Position numbers and translations under genes: made by a program
In this document: positions 47,471 to 59,604 of the stretch, one piece after another
Layout: each line of letters begins with the position of its first letter
Numbering within the stretch: the first letter of the stretch is position 1
The notes under the pieces: generated by a model
Told to the model about the DNA's origin: nothing
Seen by the model: the letters and a program-made list of their open reading frames with translations, nothing else
Databases searched by the model: none
DNA from: Quillaja saponaria
Lineage: Eukaryota > Streptophyta > Magnoliopsida > Fabales > Quillajaceae
Reading direction: 5' to 3'
DNA length: 64,000 nt
NCBI GenBank assembly: GCA_029379385.1
Contig: CM055614.1
Coordinates: forward strand, 17,031,994 to 17,095,993

Positions 47471-49358
47471 AACACCCCTAATTTATTTTTAAATATTATA
47501 TGTTATATATGGGTATAGGATAAACTCTAAATGAGTTATATATATATATTTTTTATGATTTCCTAGAAATGTTGAAAGCCTAGGGTTACAAAAAGTAATA
47601 TATAATAATTTTTCTATATTAAAATTTATTTAATTAATATATTAAAAAAAGGTTAATAAAAATAAATAAACTTAGCACTTGAGAAGTTCTTATTCTTACA
47701 CAAATAATTATTGACCTACTGTTATTATTTTGTCATTTTTCTATTTTGTAATTTAATTATTTCTTCTAACAAGAAAAAGAAAAGGAAAGCATCATTAAAA
47801 AAAAAAAAAAAACAATGAGAGTAATTTTGTAATTTTGTCGTCTTATCCCCTTATCCTCTGACATCAACGAGCCGTGGGGTTTTTTTTTTCCATCTCTAGC
47901 AACAACATTCAGCTACAAGAGAGAAAATTGTTTCTCCCTCCCCACTTCTACATCTTTTTGCCACACTCTTCCTTTCTCAATCCTAACCACTCTCTAAATT
48001 CTTCTAATCCATTATTTTAGCTTCTCATACCTTGTCATCTTGTTTACATACAAGATGAAGGAGATATTATCTCTAAATTTCATAGCTGGAATTTTTTATG
48101 GCAACCTCTTTGATTTAATGATTTTGGGTCATTTTCTACTCTAAAGCTCGCCTAGGTAAGTGGTTATCTTACTAAATTGTTGTATATTTCTTTATCATAT
48201 ATTGTAGGGATTATATTCATATTTAAAAAAGTTTTAATGTTAGTTTTTGAAGTTTATCTTGGAAATTATTGAACGAAAAGTTTGAAGAATAAATGGTTTT
48301 GGGTCTTGGTTTGGGATCTTATAATGTTGCTATTTCAATCAGAGGTGAGTTTTTGATTGATCTTGAATTTGAAAAGTTGGGTTTCAAAAAGGAAAAAATA
48401 ATAATTTGAGTTTCTTTTGTTGAACGTGAAAATTTTCTTATCTTTGAGTTTGTAATGGTCAGAAAAGATTTTGTGAATTTTCTCTTAACTTGAACATGGT
48501 TATAGGTTTACAAATACTCTACTCTATGTCTTATTTGGGTTAGTTATAGTTATTATTTCAAAATTGATGATTTTATATTTTAGTTTTTCTTACAGAATTT
48601 TTTTTTTTTATAGTTGTAAGTCTAGTTATGAATAAATTTATTTCGATCTTGTCAAGCTTGTATGTGTTTTATGAGTTCTTGGTTTTCAATTAAACGATAT
48701 TTGGGTATTAGGACTTTCAAAAGAAATTTATTCAAATCAATTTTCTTAAATGCAGAATTCTAAACTATTTGATTAGTTTTCTGATCTTTTGACTGAAAAA
48801 CAAAGTCTTAGCTATATTATCTCTTGTTAAGTTTTCTTACTCTAGTGATGTTTTTTCTAATATTCCATTACATCCATTGTATTAATTCTTACTCTAGTGA
48901 TGTGCTAGACTGTTGATTCGTGTTGAACCGTTCATAGTTGTCATTCTTTTGATTCTAATTTGGAATGACTCTCTTGGTTGTCTTTTTGTATTTTCTTGGT
49001 TTAAGGTAAGTGGTAATTACACATAGGCACTGCTTTTAAAAACTCTCGACATGATTTAATTATTGAATGATTTTGTTTTCATCTGACATGAAAAAAGGGT
49101 TATTCTGTAGTCATTGAAGTTTTTGATCAGAAGACTTGCATTAGAGAAATGAGTTGTTGTGTAGTCATTGAACTTTTTGATCGAAAGACTTGCATTAGAG
49201 CCTAGTTTAGGGAACAGATAAATTGTTTAGTTAGTTTTTTCTTCAAAAGTGGTTGTAATTCAACTTTGAGAATTTGCCATGAAATTATTCATGTTTTAGA
49301 AAGTTGATATGAAATGAATTGTCTTTAGTGATTTGATAAGACGTGTGTAGAAGTAAAT
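47471..49358 (+). mobile_element. Possible start of another LTR family
   Basis: TGTAACACCCCTAATTTATT at 47471 resembles the 5' end of a common plant gypsy LTR. After it come ATGGGTATAGGATAAACTC, a pyrimidine-rich stretch near 47920-48010 and CGCCTAGGTAAGTGG. No end, PBS or coding region is seen. It is cut at 49358 by an LTR of the main family. The alternative is plain intergenic sequence. Near-repeats AAGACTTGCATTAGAG lie at 49131 and 49187. Confidence 0.3.
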
Positions 49359-50095
49359 TGTCACATCCCACATAAAAGGCATGACCGGTCGAAGGAATGG
49401 ATAACCAAATCTCTGTAACCTTGACTTTAAATTAAAGAAATACATATGACCATTGACTAAACTAGAAGTTAAAAGGAAAAAAGTTTATAAAAGCATAACT
49501 ATATGCAAATACTTATTTACTTAAATGTATAGTAATTTAGCTAAAAAATTTGGCAAAGGTTCCCTGAAAAGTGGAACATGCTCAAAATACAAACATATAA
49601 CATATATAACCCTATTGACACAACAAGATGGCAACAACAAATGTACTATAACCACAAGGAGCTCCGCTCCATTTCATACCATATAATTAACAAACTATAC
49701 AATTACACACAAATAAAAAATCCAAGACTCAAGCCTTAAAGTGATTGCAAAGCTTCATCCATTAGCTTTAAGTAAATGATCTAGAGTGAATACCTTGTCG
49801 CAGAAATATCAACAAGTCAAGTATCAGTCAATGATGTTTACTGAGATCATGATACTTAGAGAAACATGAACAAAAGAGAAGTGAGTCATAAGGACTCAGT
49901 GAGTGAAAAACGTACCCAAAGGATACTAGCATCAATCAATAAATCATTAAAATAGATAGGTCAAATAATCTCATGTTAAAATAAATTACAAAAAAAAAAA
50001 AAAATTCAATTTCATACATACATAGATATAGAAAATGTAAAATCAAACATATACTATTCACATAATACAATATGCAAACAAATAAATCAAAGCAT
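49359..50095 (-). mobile_element. LTR fragment of the main family
   Basis: It begins TGTCACATCCCACATAAAAG and keeps AAGGAGCTCCGCTCC, the AAGTGAGTCATAAGGACTCAG block and ACGTACCCAAAGGATACTAG. It stops near 50095, so the AT-rich and purine-rich parts are gone. The left flanking 5-mer TAAAT does not match the ATGTC right of 58286, so this is not shown to be the partner of that 5' LTR. Confidence 0.8.
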
Positions 50096-51110
50096 CTAAA
50101 ACTATGTTCATATCTTCATTGGGGCTTTTTTCTCCCTTACACTAAGAATATATATATAAGTTTCTCATATAACCGTTTGGTAGTAGCAGTAGCTAACTGG
50201 GAAGAAAAAAATAAAATAATATTCATTAATCTTTTTCTTTTTGAAATAAAGAGTAAAATAGATTTCAGGCTATTTTGTTTAGTTTGTTTACTGGTCTGTG
50301 GTTTAGCATGTATAGGGGTTAAAAGATTTAAAGTTCACCTCTTTTAGAGATTAAAAAAAATAAAAATTATAAACTTGCTAAATTGTAAGAGGAGTTTCTT
50401 CTCGATTTGATTGATGAAGAGAATACAAAAACAAAGGTTTGGAGAATTTGAATATAAGCTAAAATTTGCATTTGCATTAGATAACAAGAATGACTTAAGT
50501 GCACAATGTACAATAGCCAGCGGTAAGAAGCTAATGAAAATGGGAGTTTGTGATAGTCAAACTAGTCATTATTGTTGTAGTAGCTTGAAAGTTGGAAATT
50601 TGAAATGATACATAGCTTGTACAAAGTAAGATATTAAAGGTGGAAAGGGAGCTACATCCTTTTACCCCACTTTTGAATTGATTCCTCAGTTGTCATCAAG
50701 AAGATTAGCACTGATGATAACTGCCTTCTGGAGAGGAAAAAAAAAATTAACAGCATTTTTACAATTATAGAGCAATAGATCACCTTTCATAACTAAAAGA
50801 GAAAAAAAGAAAAAAATATATATAACTAACTGAGTCAGCTAATATATATGTATGTTTGTATACTAAGATATATGATGGAATCGTGATAACACATTTGGGG
50901 AAGTCCAAGCTCCTTAGAGGAATAAAGTCTAGGCTAGGTTAGTAGAAGAAGGAATAAAGTCTTCAAATGGCTAGTCTTCAAGTCGAGGCTAGTAGAAGAA
51001 GGAATATAGTCCTCTATCTCAAAAATTAATAAAGTCTAAATGAATAATTAGTTAGAAAAGCCATAAACAACTGTAAGCCTATAGTAATCATAAGAAAATA
51101 GCAAAGCCTA
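50096..51110. other. Unrecognised segment between LTR fragment and gag
   Basis: Plus frames of 91 codons (50072-50347) and 65 codons (50411-50608, Lys-rich with a Cys-Cys pair near the end) are not recognised as any family. Two AGTAGAAGAAGGAAT-A-AGTC phrases form a short direct repeat at about 50941 and 50990. Confidence 0.35.
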
Positions 51111-51126
51111 CCTCTTAATGTAAGCC

Positions 51127-52250
51127 TCAATTCATCCTCCTAAACTCATATGATCGGGGTACGCTAAATAATCGTCCCTGGAACTGAGCTTCTGAACCTC
51201 CCCTCACCTGACTTCTACCAGGTTGAAAACTTCCTTTGAATGAACCTTGCCCAGAGGTAAATTCACCCCTAGGTCTATGTGAATTGCTAGCTTTAGAGGT
51301 CGAAGAACCCTCTTGCCTTGCCTTCTTATGACTCTTGAGTTTTGACTGTCTTTCCACTACCCTAGTCTCCAATTGGTAAACAGCATCAATAGCCTGAGTA
51401 TAAGTTGTAGTGTTCAATACGAACACTGATCTGAATAGATAATCCTTCAAACCATGCACAAATCTCTTCACTCTCATATGTTATGTAGCTACCAGATACT
51501 GTGCAAAATGAGATAGTCTAGTATATCGAGTCTCGTACTCCGTCACTGGCATGCCCTCTGTCTGAACTAATCGTTCAAAATCCCGAGCATGCTTATCTTG
51601 CACACTTTTCAGTAAAAAGCGATCTAGGAAAGGTTTACTGAACTCTAGCCATGCCAGTGGAGTAGGCTTAGTCAGCCGCTATACCAATATCTTATACCAA
51701 TTATAAGCCACATTATATAACTGATAGCTAACCAGCTCATCTGCACGAACCGGCTCACATCCCAAAGCTATACACAATCTATTTGACTCCTCCAAGCAAG
51801 CATAAGGATTATGAGTTGGATCCACCTCCAAAAATTTTGGCGGCTACATCTTTCTAAAGTCATGAAGTGTTATAAATACCCCTAATCCTATTGAACTAGA
51901 ACAGGAGGGTTTGCCTTTTACTAAAGCTGAACAGGGAGACCTATTTGTGGTTACTGCAAAGTCTGTTGCTGTTGGGCCAAAATCCTAACTAAATCACCTA
52001 AAGTTCTCTAGACACAGTATAATTCCTGCACCAGCCGCTCCATATTAGGACTAGGAGCTGCTGCTTGAATTGGTTCATCAACCCTGCCTCCGCCTCTGCC
52101 TCTACCTCTGCCTCTACCTCTGCCTCTATTACATCCCCATCAAGCCCTTACCTCTAACCACCAGTGTCTGGAGACCAATACATCTTTTATCAGAGTTAGC
52201 CTCCTGCTACCCCTCTCAACCAGTTACACGGCCACTTCTTCGCCTTATAT
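51127..52250 (-). pseudogene. Ty3/gypsy gag
   Basis: On the minus strand, an Arg-Gly repeat (the complement of the CTGCCTCT repeat at 52085-52130) is followed by PIQAAAPSPNMERLVQELY, then a frame-broken capsid core with VRADELVSYQLYNVAYNWY and LSHFAQYL, then the open frame 51127-51477: MRVKRFVHGLKDYLFRSVFV, TYTQAIDAVYQLETRVVERQ, a basic Ser/Gly/Arg tail and a stop. This is the plant gypsy retrotransposon gag layout (capsid core, KRFVxGL, A-x5-Y-x-L-E helix, RG-rich tail). No CCHC zinc knuckle is found past the tail, so the 3' part and all of pol are lost. Gag would form the virus-like particle that packages the element RNA. The plus frame at 52070-52288 is a shadow of the Arg-Gly repeat. Confidence 0.88.
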
Positions 52251-52334
52251 CTATAACAAATACACAAAATTTTAATATACATTTATAAGATAAAGCAAAA
52301 GATAGTGCCTTGAATAAATTGTAACTTGAAGTTT

Positions 52335-52339
52335 CAAGA
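52335..52339. repeat. Target-site duplication CAAGA, left copy
   Basis: It pairs with CAGGA at 55664-55668 (four of five). Confidence 0.65.
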
Positions 52340-55300
52340 TGTCACACCCCTCACGGAGGCATGATTGGCCGGAGGGTTGGATAACCAAACCTCCATAACC
52401 CTAAATTCAAAACAAAGTAACAACCATGACTCTTGACCCAACTAAAGAAAAAAAGTAACTTTTATAAAATAAAAGTCTACTATAAAAGTTTGTTTTTCTA
52501 AAACAAATAGCAATTTACTAAAAATTTATATATTATGCCTCAAAATACAACATATATGTGTTCTTAATTCCACACAACGATAAGAAAACAATTATCTAGA
52601 CTATTACATCATACAAAATTAAACATTCCTCCATTCTAGTGTGACTGCAACTTTCATCCTTAACTTCAAGTATGAGATACTGGAAAATACCTTGCCATAC
52701 TCTGTCGACAAGTCAACAAACTAGGCGACACCATATATTAGATTCCTGAAAAAAAAAATATATATATATTATTCATGAGAGTGATGAGTCCTACGGACTC
52801 CTTAAGTGGAAAATCAAACCCAAAGGGTACTAGCATAACTCAATGCAAACGTATACATATATAATAACCTCATATAACATTGTTCATATCTTAATTCACA
52901 TTACACATATACATGATAATCGTTATAAATTCACAGTTTACATAAAACCCAGGATTACAAATTAATCAGACCAATAGTATCAAACAAAGCAACCAAAGGG
53001 CCAAAGAGTGACCCAGCCCCGCACAACATTATCATCCCCTACTGGGCATTTATCAGAATCAGAATTTCTCATGATTTTAAATCAGAATATCTTAGGTGCA
53101 CCTGAATTTTTAATTTTGGAGGCAAAAATCACTTTTCATAAAAAGTCTCACTTTGTTGGCCCTTATCAACCACAACCAATGTCAAACAAAGCCATCAATA
53201 TCAAATCAACATAATTTAAATAAATTATTGAAGTCCTCTACTTACTTATTTTTCACATATCAAACATATTCAAATAAACATATAATTACATATATTAATC
53301 TAGCCTCTACAGGCAGCAACTAACCACTCACCAGTTACCGATTCCATTCGTCACTTACACTTGTGTCTTATCAGGTCCATATCAAAATCCAAAACTAAAA
53401 TTTATATTCCCAAATAATATTTAGTTCACAAATATGATTGTTATAATCCTTTAATTACTAAGCTTTTATCTCAACTTGTATAGGTTTAAGCTATTACATG
53501 TCAGTAATATGAATTATACTTTATGTGATAGGGTTAATAATGAAGAGTCATTTTAAATGTCTTGACAATGCATAGGATAAAAAAAAAATTAGAAAAGATA
53601 GAAAACATTTAGTGAATTAGAGAGGTTGAAACTATTCAAACTTAGGGTTTGGACCAGTGCCCACTTTAACTGTCATATATTTCTCTAGGAAACTCTGAAT
53701 CCAGTTTCGTAAAATTTATAAAGTACTAGACACATGTAGATTTATAATGGTACATCATTTGTATTTTTAGATTTGTATATCGATACAGTTTATGGTTTGA
53801 AGTTTCATTAAATTTTTCACACGCATGATTTTGACAACTCTGACCTTACCTTAGTTAATTGAACATAACTTTCTCTAGAAAAAAACAAAATCTAATTCTG
53901 TTTGTTGGGTTTATTAATAGAAAAGTATATCTAACTTTCTTATTTAGAAACATTTTCTAAAATCAGTACTGGACCTATTCAATTTCTTACATGAACCAAA
54001 AACAGGGCACTACGAATCCTACCTAACCTAGCTAGAGTCTAACAGCTATAACTCACAACATATTTGGAATCAAAAAACAAAAATTTGTCAACAACATTTC
54101 AAGACTATAAGCTACATTTCATCTTTTGAACTCTTAATTTAATTCAGTCCCACAGACAATCGAAATACCAAATTTATGTTACCCATGAAATCTATCCCCT
54201 GCACTCCTTTCAAAACCACTTAACTCCCATTTTCCACCACTTTCAAGCTCCAATTCATACTCCTCTCTTCAACACTAATTCACTAACATTATTCCTAATC
54301 TGATTAAATTCAAGATTGTATTAGTGATTTAGAATCAATCAAGAACTTATATTTTACTTTCCAATATCAATTCAACCATATCTTATTCATTAAGATACAA
54401 TTATTTTCTTGTAGACATTTTATCAACTACCTTATATGCATGCTTTTATTCTAGCTTATGAGCAAGTATCTATAAATATACTCACCATGAGACTTACATA
54501 AGTCCATCAAATTACATCTTATTCATATTTCATCTTCAAACTATAATTTCCAATATGTAATCACTAATTTCACATCCTTAACTACACTTAAAAGAACTCC
54601 AAACTATTCACCTAAATTAAGAGATTACCATATTTTAAACTAGCAAAACTAACTTAGCTAAACTATAATTTTATAGCAATAAAATTCCTGCACTTCTACT
54701 CTTGATGCCAATACACTTAAATGCTAAAATCCCTTCCTCCTAATGATTTTTGCTAGTCGGCCATAAGAGAAGAAAAACGTCCAAGCTATTGCTGACTTTC
54801 TTAATTCACTACAAGAAGTTGGAAAAACAGAGTATGGTCTGCCTTTTACCTATCACTTGCTGCATCAAACACCTACAGCATCCCACCAAAACTCCAAGGT
54901 CACAGCAGGTTTCAAAGCTCACCAGTCTGCTGCTTCAATCTTAGTCCATAGCCGTTGTCTCACTTCTTAGAGCAAGGAGTAGGAATTTGTTGCTCCAATT
55001 ACAGGACTTCACAGCCAACTAAAAGAAACAACCAAAAAGAAGCAGGAGCAAGGCACGGCTACAGGGAAGGTTTCCTCATAATAAAGATAAGGGAATGAAC
55101 ACCAAGCAAAGGCAGTTCATGGCAACAGCTAGACCCATACAATTCAAGCAATTCTAGACTAACTATGACAAGCAAAACAAAGAAAAGGAAGGAGAGTAGA
55201 AGCCTCAGTCAATCAAGAAAGATGCAGATTTTTCTGGAATACAAGGAGGAAAGTAAATGGGTTGATCAACATAGAAGGAAAAGGAGAAAATAAATAATAA

Positions 55301-55663
55301 AAGAAACAAGGTCCAAGTCTCCATAAAAAATGCATGGTGTATGTTTATTTTTAATTTATGTGTGTGTATATATATATATATGTATGTATGTGTAAATGCT
55401 TATTTTATTCCTACATGTGTTTTACCCTTTTAAAAAAAAATTTCACACTTTAAGATCAAGCTTCAAATCAATTAAGTTTTTTCCTAATTGTGTATATAAT
55501 TTATTTATTTATTAATTTACTCCTTTCTATACTCATGTTTTTTACCACTATCTCTCACATACACATTGATACTTATAAATTTTATAATTAAGAATTCTAT
55601 GTTACCTATATCTTGACGTTATTACCTCAAATGTCCCTAATGTCGCAATACCTGGTTATAACA
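52340..55663 (-). mobile_element. Solo LTR inserted in a gypsy leader
   Basis: The ends are TGTCACACCCCTCACGGAGG and CCTGGTTATAACA, about 3.3 kb. It carries the block order of the family (TTGGATAACCAAACCTCC, CTTGCCATACTCTGTCGACA, GATGAGTCCTACGGACTCC, CAAAGGGTACTAGCAT, CCAGCCCCGCACAAC, ATCTTAGGTGCACCTGA, TTTGTTGGCCCTTATC) and the longer type II terminus. It splits another element: gag and leader at its left, the rest of the leader and PBS at its right. Frames at 53008-53214, 54750-54944 and 55613-55840 are chance frames in LTR sequence. Confidence 0.85.
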
Positions 55664-55668
55664 CAGGA

Positions 55669-55765
55669 CGAGTTAGAAAGCATCACTAAGTCCACACAAG
55701 CCCCGAGTAATGTATGCGAACTAAGCAATAACATTCCGTACTTGCAGTCATGGACCTCTAACCAT
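55669..55765 (-). other. Gypsy leader, PBS-proximal part
   Basis: GTTAGAAAGCATCACTAAGTC, CACACAAGCCCCGAGTAATG and GTCATGGACCTCTAACC match the leader at 4301-4416. It continues, across the solo LTR, with the gag-side sequence ending at 52339. Confidence 0.75.
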
Positions 55766-55780
55766 GCTCTGATACTAACT
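55766..55780 (-). other. Primer-binding site, initiator tRNA-Met type
   Basis: GCTCTGATACTAACT on the + strand abuts TGTCACACCC. The reverse complement differs from TGGTATCAGAGC at one base. Confidence 0.85.
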
Positions 55781-58286
55781 TGTCACACCCTCAAGCAGAG
55801 ATATAACTGGCTAGAGGAATGGTTAGCCATACTCCCATAATCCTGAATACTTAGGCACTGCATATCTCTAACTTATAAATACATTACAGTTAAGACTACT
55901 AAAATATTACTAAAATAAAAAAATCTGGACTCGACTATTAAACATAAAACGATTACTGAAAATATCGGCAATGGTTCCCCCGTAAGATGGAACATGCCCA
56001 TAATACATTTAAACAACCTGTTTACAAAGTCAAAAGTAAATTATAGTATTAGAATATACAGAGGAGCTCTGCTCCTAACAAAACATGGAATCATCATGGT
56101 GAAATCAATATATATCTAACAACAATGCATAACACCTAAAATCATTGCAAGTGTCATCCCTTATACTCCAAGTGTGTGATTTCCAAGATATACCTTGTCA
56201 CAGTAGAGTTGGCAAGTATAAAATTATGTCATGGCCAACTGTGGTTTCCTGGAAACTAAAAAAATGATAACTAAGAAAGGAGTGAGTCACAAGGACTCAG
56301 TGAGCAAACCATGTACCCTAAGGGTACCAGTATCACACAACACATATATATCATAGCTTAAAATCGTATTTAAATTTACTTATGTACGTACGTAATTATA
56401 ATTATCATATGATCACAATTGACGTAGATAAAAAATTTCAACATATCAATCAAATCATACAAATAAACAAACAAAGGGTCAACTAGTGACTCAGCTCTGC
56501 ACAACAATATCTCTCTCTACCAGGCATTTACGCGCCTGCAGAACAAATTAATTCTCGGTACATAATTCATCCTACCAGGGCTGAGCACCCCATTTGATTT
56601 TTAAAATAATTGTCTGAATCAGAATAACTCATATCAATGTCAAATCCAAATATCCTAGGTGCATCTATATTTTTAATTTAAGAAATAAAAAAAAAAAATC
56701 ATTCTAAAAAAATTTCACTTTATTAGTCTTTATCAACCACACTCAATATCAAGCAATTATACTTTCAATTAAATCATTAAAATAAAATACTTGCATATTT
56801 CTCAATATAACACATCAATTCAAATATACACATAATTGCACATAATAATCTATCAATCATAGGGCATATAATTTACTCACAAGGCTTAAGGATGGGATTC
56901 ATCTATCCATCTAGCTTGCGATGGTGTCGAATTATCCTCGACATGATCCAGAGATGAAAATCACCAATTCATATGTTATCCACAATAATATTTTAAAATT
57001 AATTCTACAATTTCTTAATTTACATACCTAAACTTAGTATGGTTGTGAGAGGCTCATTCCTCAAAACTTAATAATACACGACCCTAATTTGTCTGTATTA
57101 ATTTACATCTTAAATCTTTTATTTCATGTTCTAGATTAAATTTAAAAGAACTATAATTAACTCATTTAATTAATTCCTTAACTTCCATTTATACATGAAT
57201 TTTACACTTCTATTTTATTACTTACATGTAACTAGTATAATATATATATATATATATATACATAGATTCATTATCATTAATTCTTGGTTTCTAATTTTAA
57301 GTCTTTGTACAATTTACTTTTACTAGTCTAATAAACATACACTTAGTCTGATTGAATTTCCTTAATTCATCTAGTAAAAAATCATTCTCAAATTTCATAT
57401 ATGGCTCACGGCTTGCCCCTTCCTTTTATGCTACCCCAAAACAGGGGACAACAGCTTGGTTGTTAGCTTAAACCCTAAGTTAAACACACTCTCTCACACA
57501 ACCAACCATCTATCATTCTTTAAGGTGAACCCAATCACTTATCAAGTCAACCAAATCATACCTTTTAACTACTCAAAGGTATAGCCAGCAACACAACCAG
57601 AAAAGGAATTTCTACCTCCTTTAATACTTCACACGATTAAACTACAAAACACTCTCAACACCTCAAAGCCACGGCAAGCTCCAAGGAAGTTAACACTGAA
57701 GTTGAAGAAGAAAAGAAAAGGAAGCTCGAACAGCTCCCAAGTAAAACAAAGATGGCTAAAGATAAAAACAGGGCACGGCTAAATGGATGACGGATGCCTC
57801 TACCCTATTTTTAGTCCACCTCCTTGCTTCAATCACACTCCAAGAACAAGAATAATTAAAACCATGAGAAAGTGACGATGGGTTGATGTAAAAGAAAGGC
57901 TCCACAGTTTAGCAAAAGGATAAAGTGGACAAAGAAAATAAAGTGCTCAGCTAGAATTTTCAGAGAAGAGAAAGACGATGGGTACAAGAGGAAGGAGAGA
58001 AAGATAAATCAAATAAAATAATATAATATATTCTCATGGTCCACTTGTCTTTCAATTTTGTGGTAGCAAATAAACTTCTATATTATATAAGTATATTTAT
58101 ATTTTTAATTTTTAATTTTTTATAATATTTAGTATAATATATTATTTATAGTTTTCTTTTGTAATTTTAAAATTTTTACATTAATTCCGAAGTGCGTGTG
58201 AGTATATATATATATATATATTCATTTTAATCTATCGAGTTCCACCAATTATGTACGTAAATATGCTAAATTATCAAGGTATCACA
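55781..58286 (-). mobile_element. 5' LTR of the gag-bearing gypsy element
   Basis: It begins TGTCACACCCTCAAGCAGAG at the PBS and ends AAGGTATCACA, about 2.5 kb with a type I terminus (ATTATGTACGTAAATATGC). Family blocks are present, such as AGGAGTGAGTCACAAGGACTC, GTACCCTAAGGGTACCAG, CTAGTGACTCAGCTC, TATCCTAGGTGCATC and TTGCGATGGTGTCG. The right flank ATGTC is helicase coding sequence of a Helitron, so the element landed inside it. Confidence 0.85.
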
Positions 58287-58629
58287 ATGTCATTGAAACA
58301 AAAAGATTACATGGTCCGTATGCTGGGAAACATGTTTTCATTCCTCAAATTCCTATTCAACTAAATCCTGATGATGTTTCTTTTTAAATTTCAAAGAAAA
58401 CAGTTTCCTATTAGATTGAGTTATGCTATGACAATAAATAAATACTAAGGCCAAACATTAAGTAATGTTGGAATTTATTTGCCTGAACTAGTTTTTACTC
58501 GTGGACAATTATGTTGCTTTATCTAAAACAAAATGTTCTTCTAATATAAGAGTTTTAATTTGTCATGATGACAATGTACACAAAGGAGACAATATTGCTA
58601 CCAATGTGGTATACAAAAGGTTGCTTTGA
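58287..58629 (+). pseudogene. Helitron PIF1-type helicase, C-terminal end
   Basis: Across three frames the translation gives HGPYAGKHVFIPQIPIQLNP, FKFQRKQFPIRLSYAMTINK, then a stop where AQ is usual, GQTLSNVGIYLPELVFTRGQL, VALSKTKCSSNIRVLI and NVVYKRLL with a stop at 58627-58629. These are the last motifs of the PIF1-like helicase in plant Helitrons (FPIRLSFAMTINKAQGQT, LYVALSR), which unwinds DNA in rolling-circle transposition. The LTR at its left cut off the rest. A frameshift lies near 58380 and stops at about 58448 and 58524. Confidence 0.88.
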
Positions 58630-59062
58630 AAAGAAAATTTGTTATTTGATTATGCATAATAAAATACAAAGTATACTAAAGTTATTCATAAAACAATTTG
58701 TTTAACTTTTATGATTTTATTACATATATTTTTTTGTTTAAATAAAATATTTTGTAAATAAATAACATATTGCTAAATTGCCACCATCTTTATCACATTA
58801 TGAGACACATATAAAAAATTATTAATCAAAATTGATTAATAAATTTTTATCACAATAGTAATCATAATAAAATATTTGTAATAAATTTATCATAGTTTTT
58901 ATATATTTATCATTGTCTGATAACAATATGTGCATATATTATTATGAACTGAGTAGCTTTGTAAGTAATTATATATTTAGTTTGTATAAATGTGTAAATA
59001 TGATCATTTAATGTATCATGATATTGTTTATTAAATTTGTTAGCTTACAAAGTAAAGGTAAG

Positions 59063-59571
59063 ATGTCTAAACAAACTCGTCTACTAGTGAGCTAAGTGAG
59101 ATTACAAAAAATTGGACAACAAAGTTACGGGTGTTAGAAAAAAGCCGTCCTCAACAAGTAAGAAATAGCAACACATTGTCAACAATATGTTTTTGCAGAT
59201 GATGAGATAATAACATCTATTATGCTTCATTAATTTTACATTGAATTATTATATATATTATTATTTATAATTATTGATTTCATATTTTATCATTTTATTT
59301 TAGAGAATAACTATTAGTGGTGTAGCTTACAATGATGACATACCTTTTTTCAATGAAACATTGGCGATTTTTGGAACGTATATGTTTTCAAATGGTTTAA
59401 TAGAAAAAAACAGTAAGCGTCGTGCTCCAATTGATAATAAGTATTATCTATAATCAAATTTCAATTAAATCTTGCGATGGCAACACTAATTCAAACTAGT
59501 CAAAATTCAAAATTATTTCATTATCAGATGTAGATACAATTGAAAGTGATGAAAAGCAATTTGGTAAGTTT

Positions 59572-59604
<33 letters not shown>

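Noticed and set aside
52070..52288. Leu/Cys-rich plus-strand frame
   Set aside because: It is the opposite strand of the Arg-Gly repeat in gag.
49354..58291. LTR fragment 49359-50095 as the 3' LTR partner of 55781-58286
   Set aside because: The flanking 5-mers TAAAT and ATGTC do not match, and about 1 kb of unrecognised sequence lies between it and gag.
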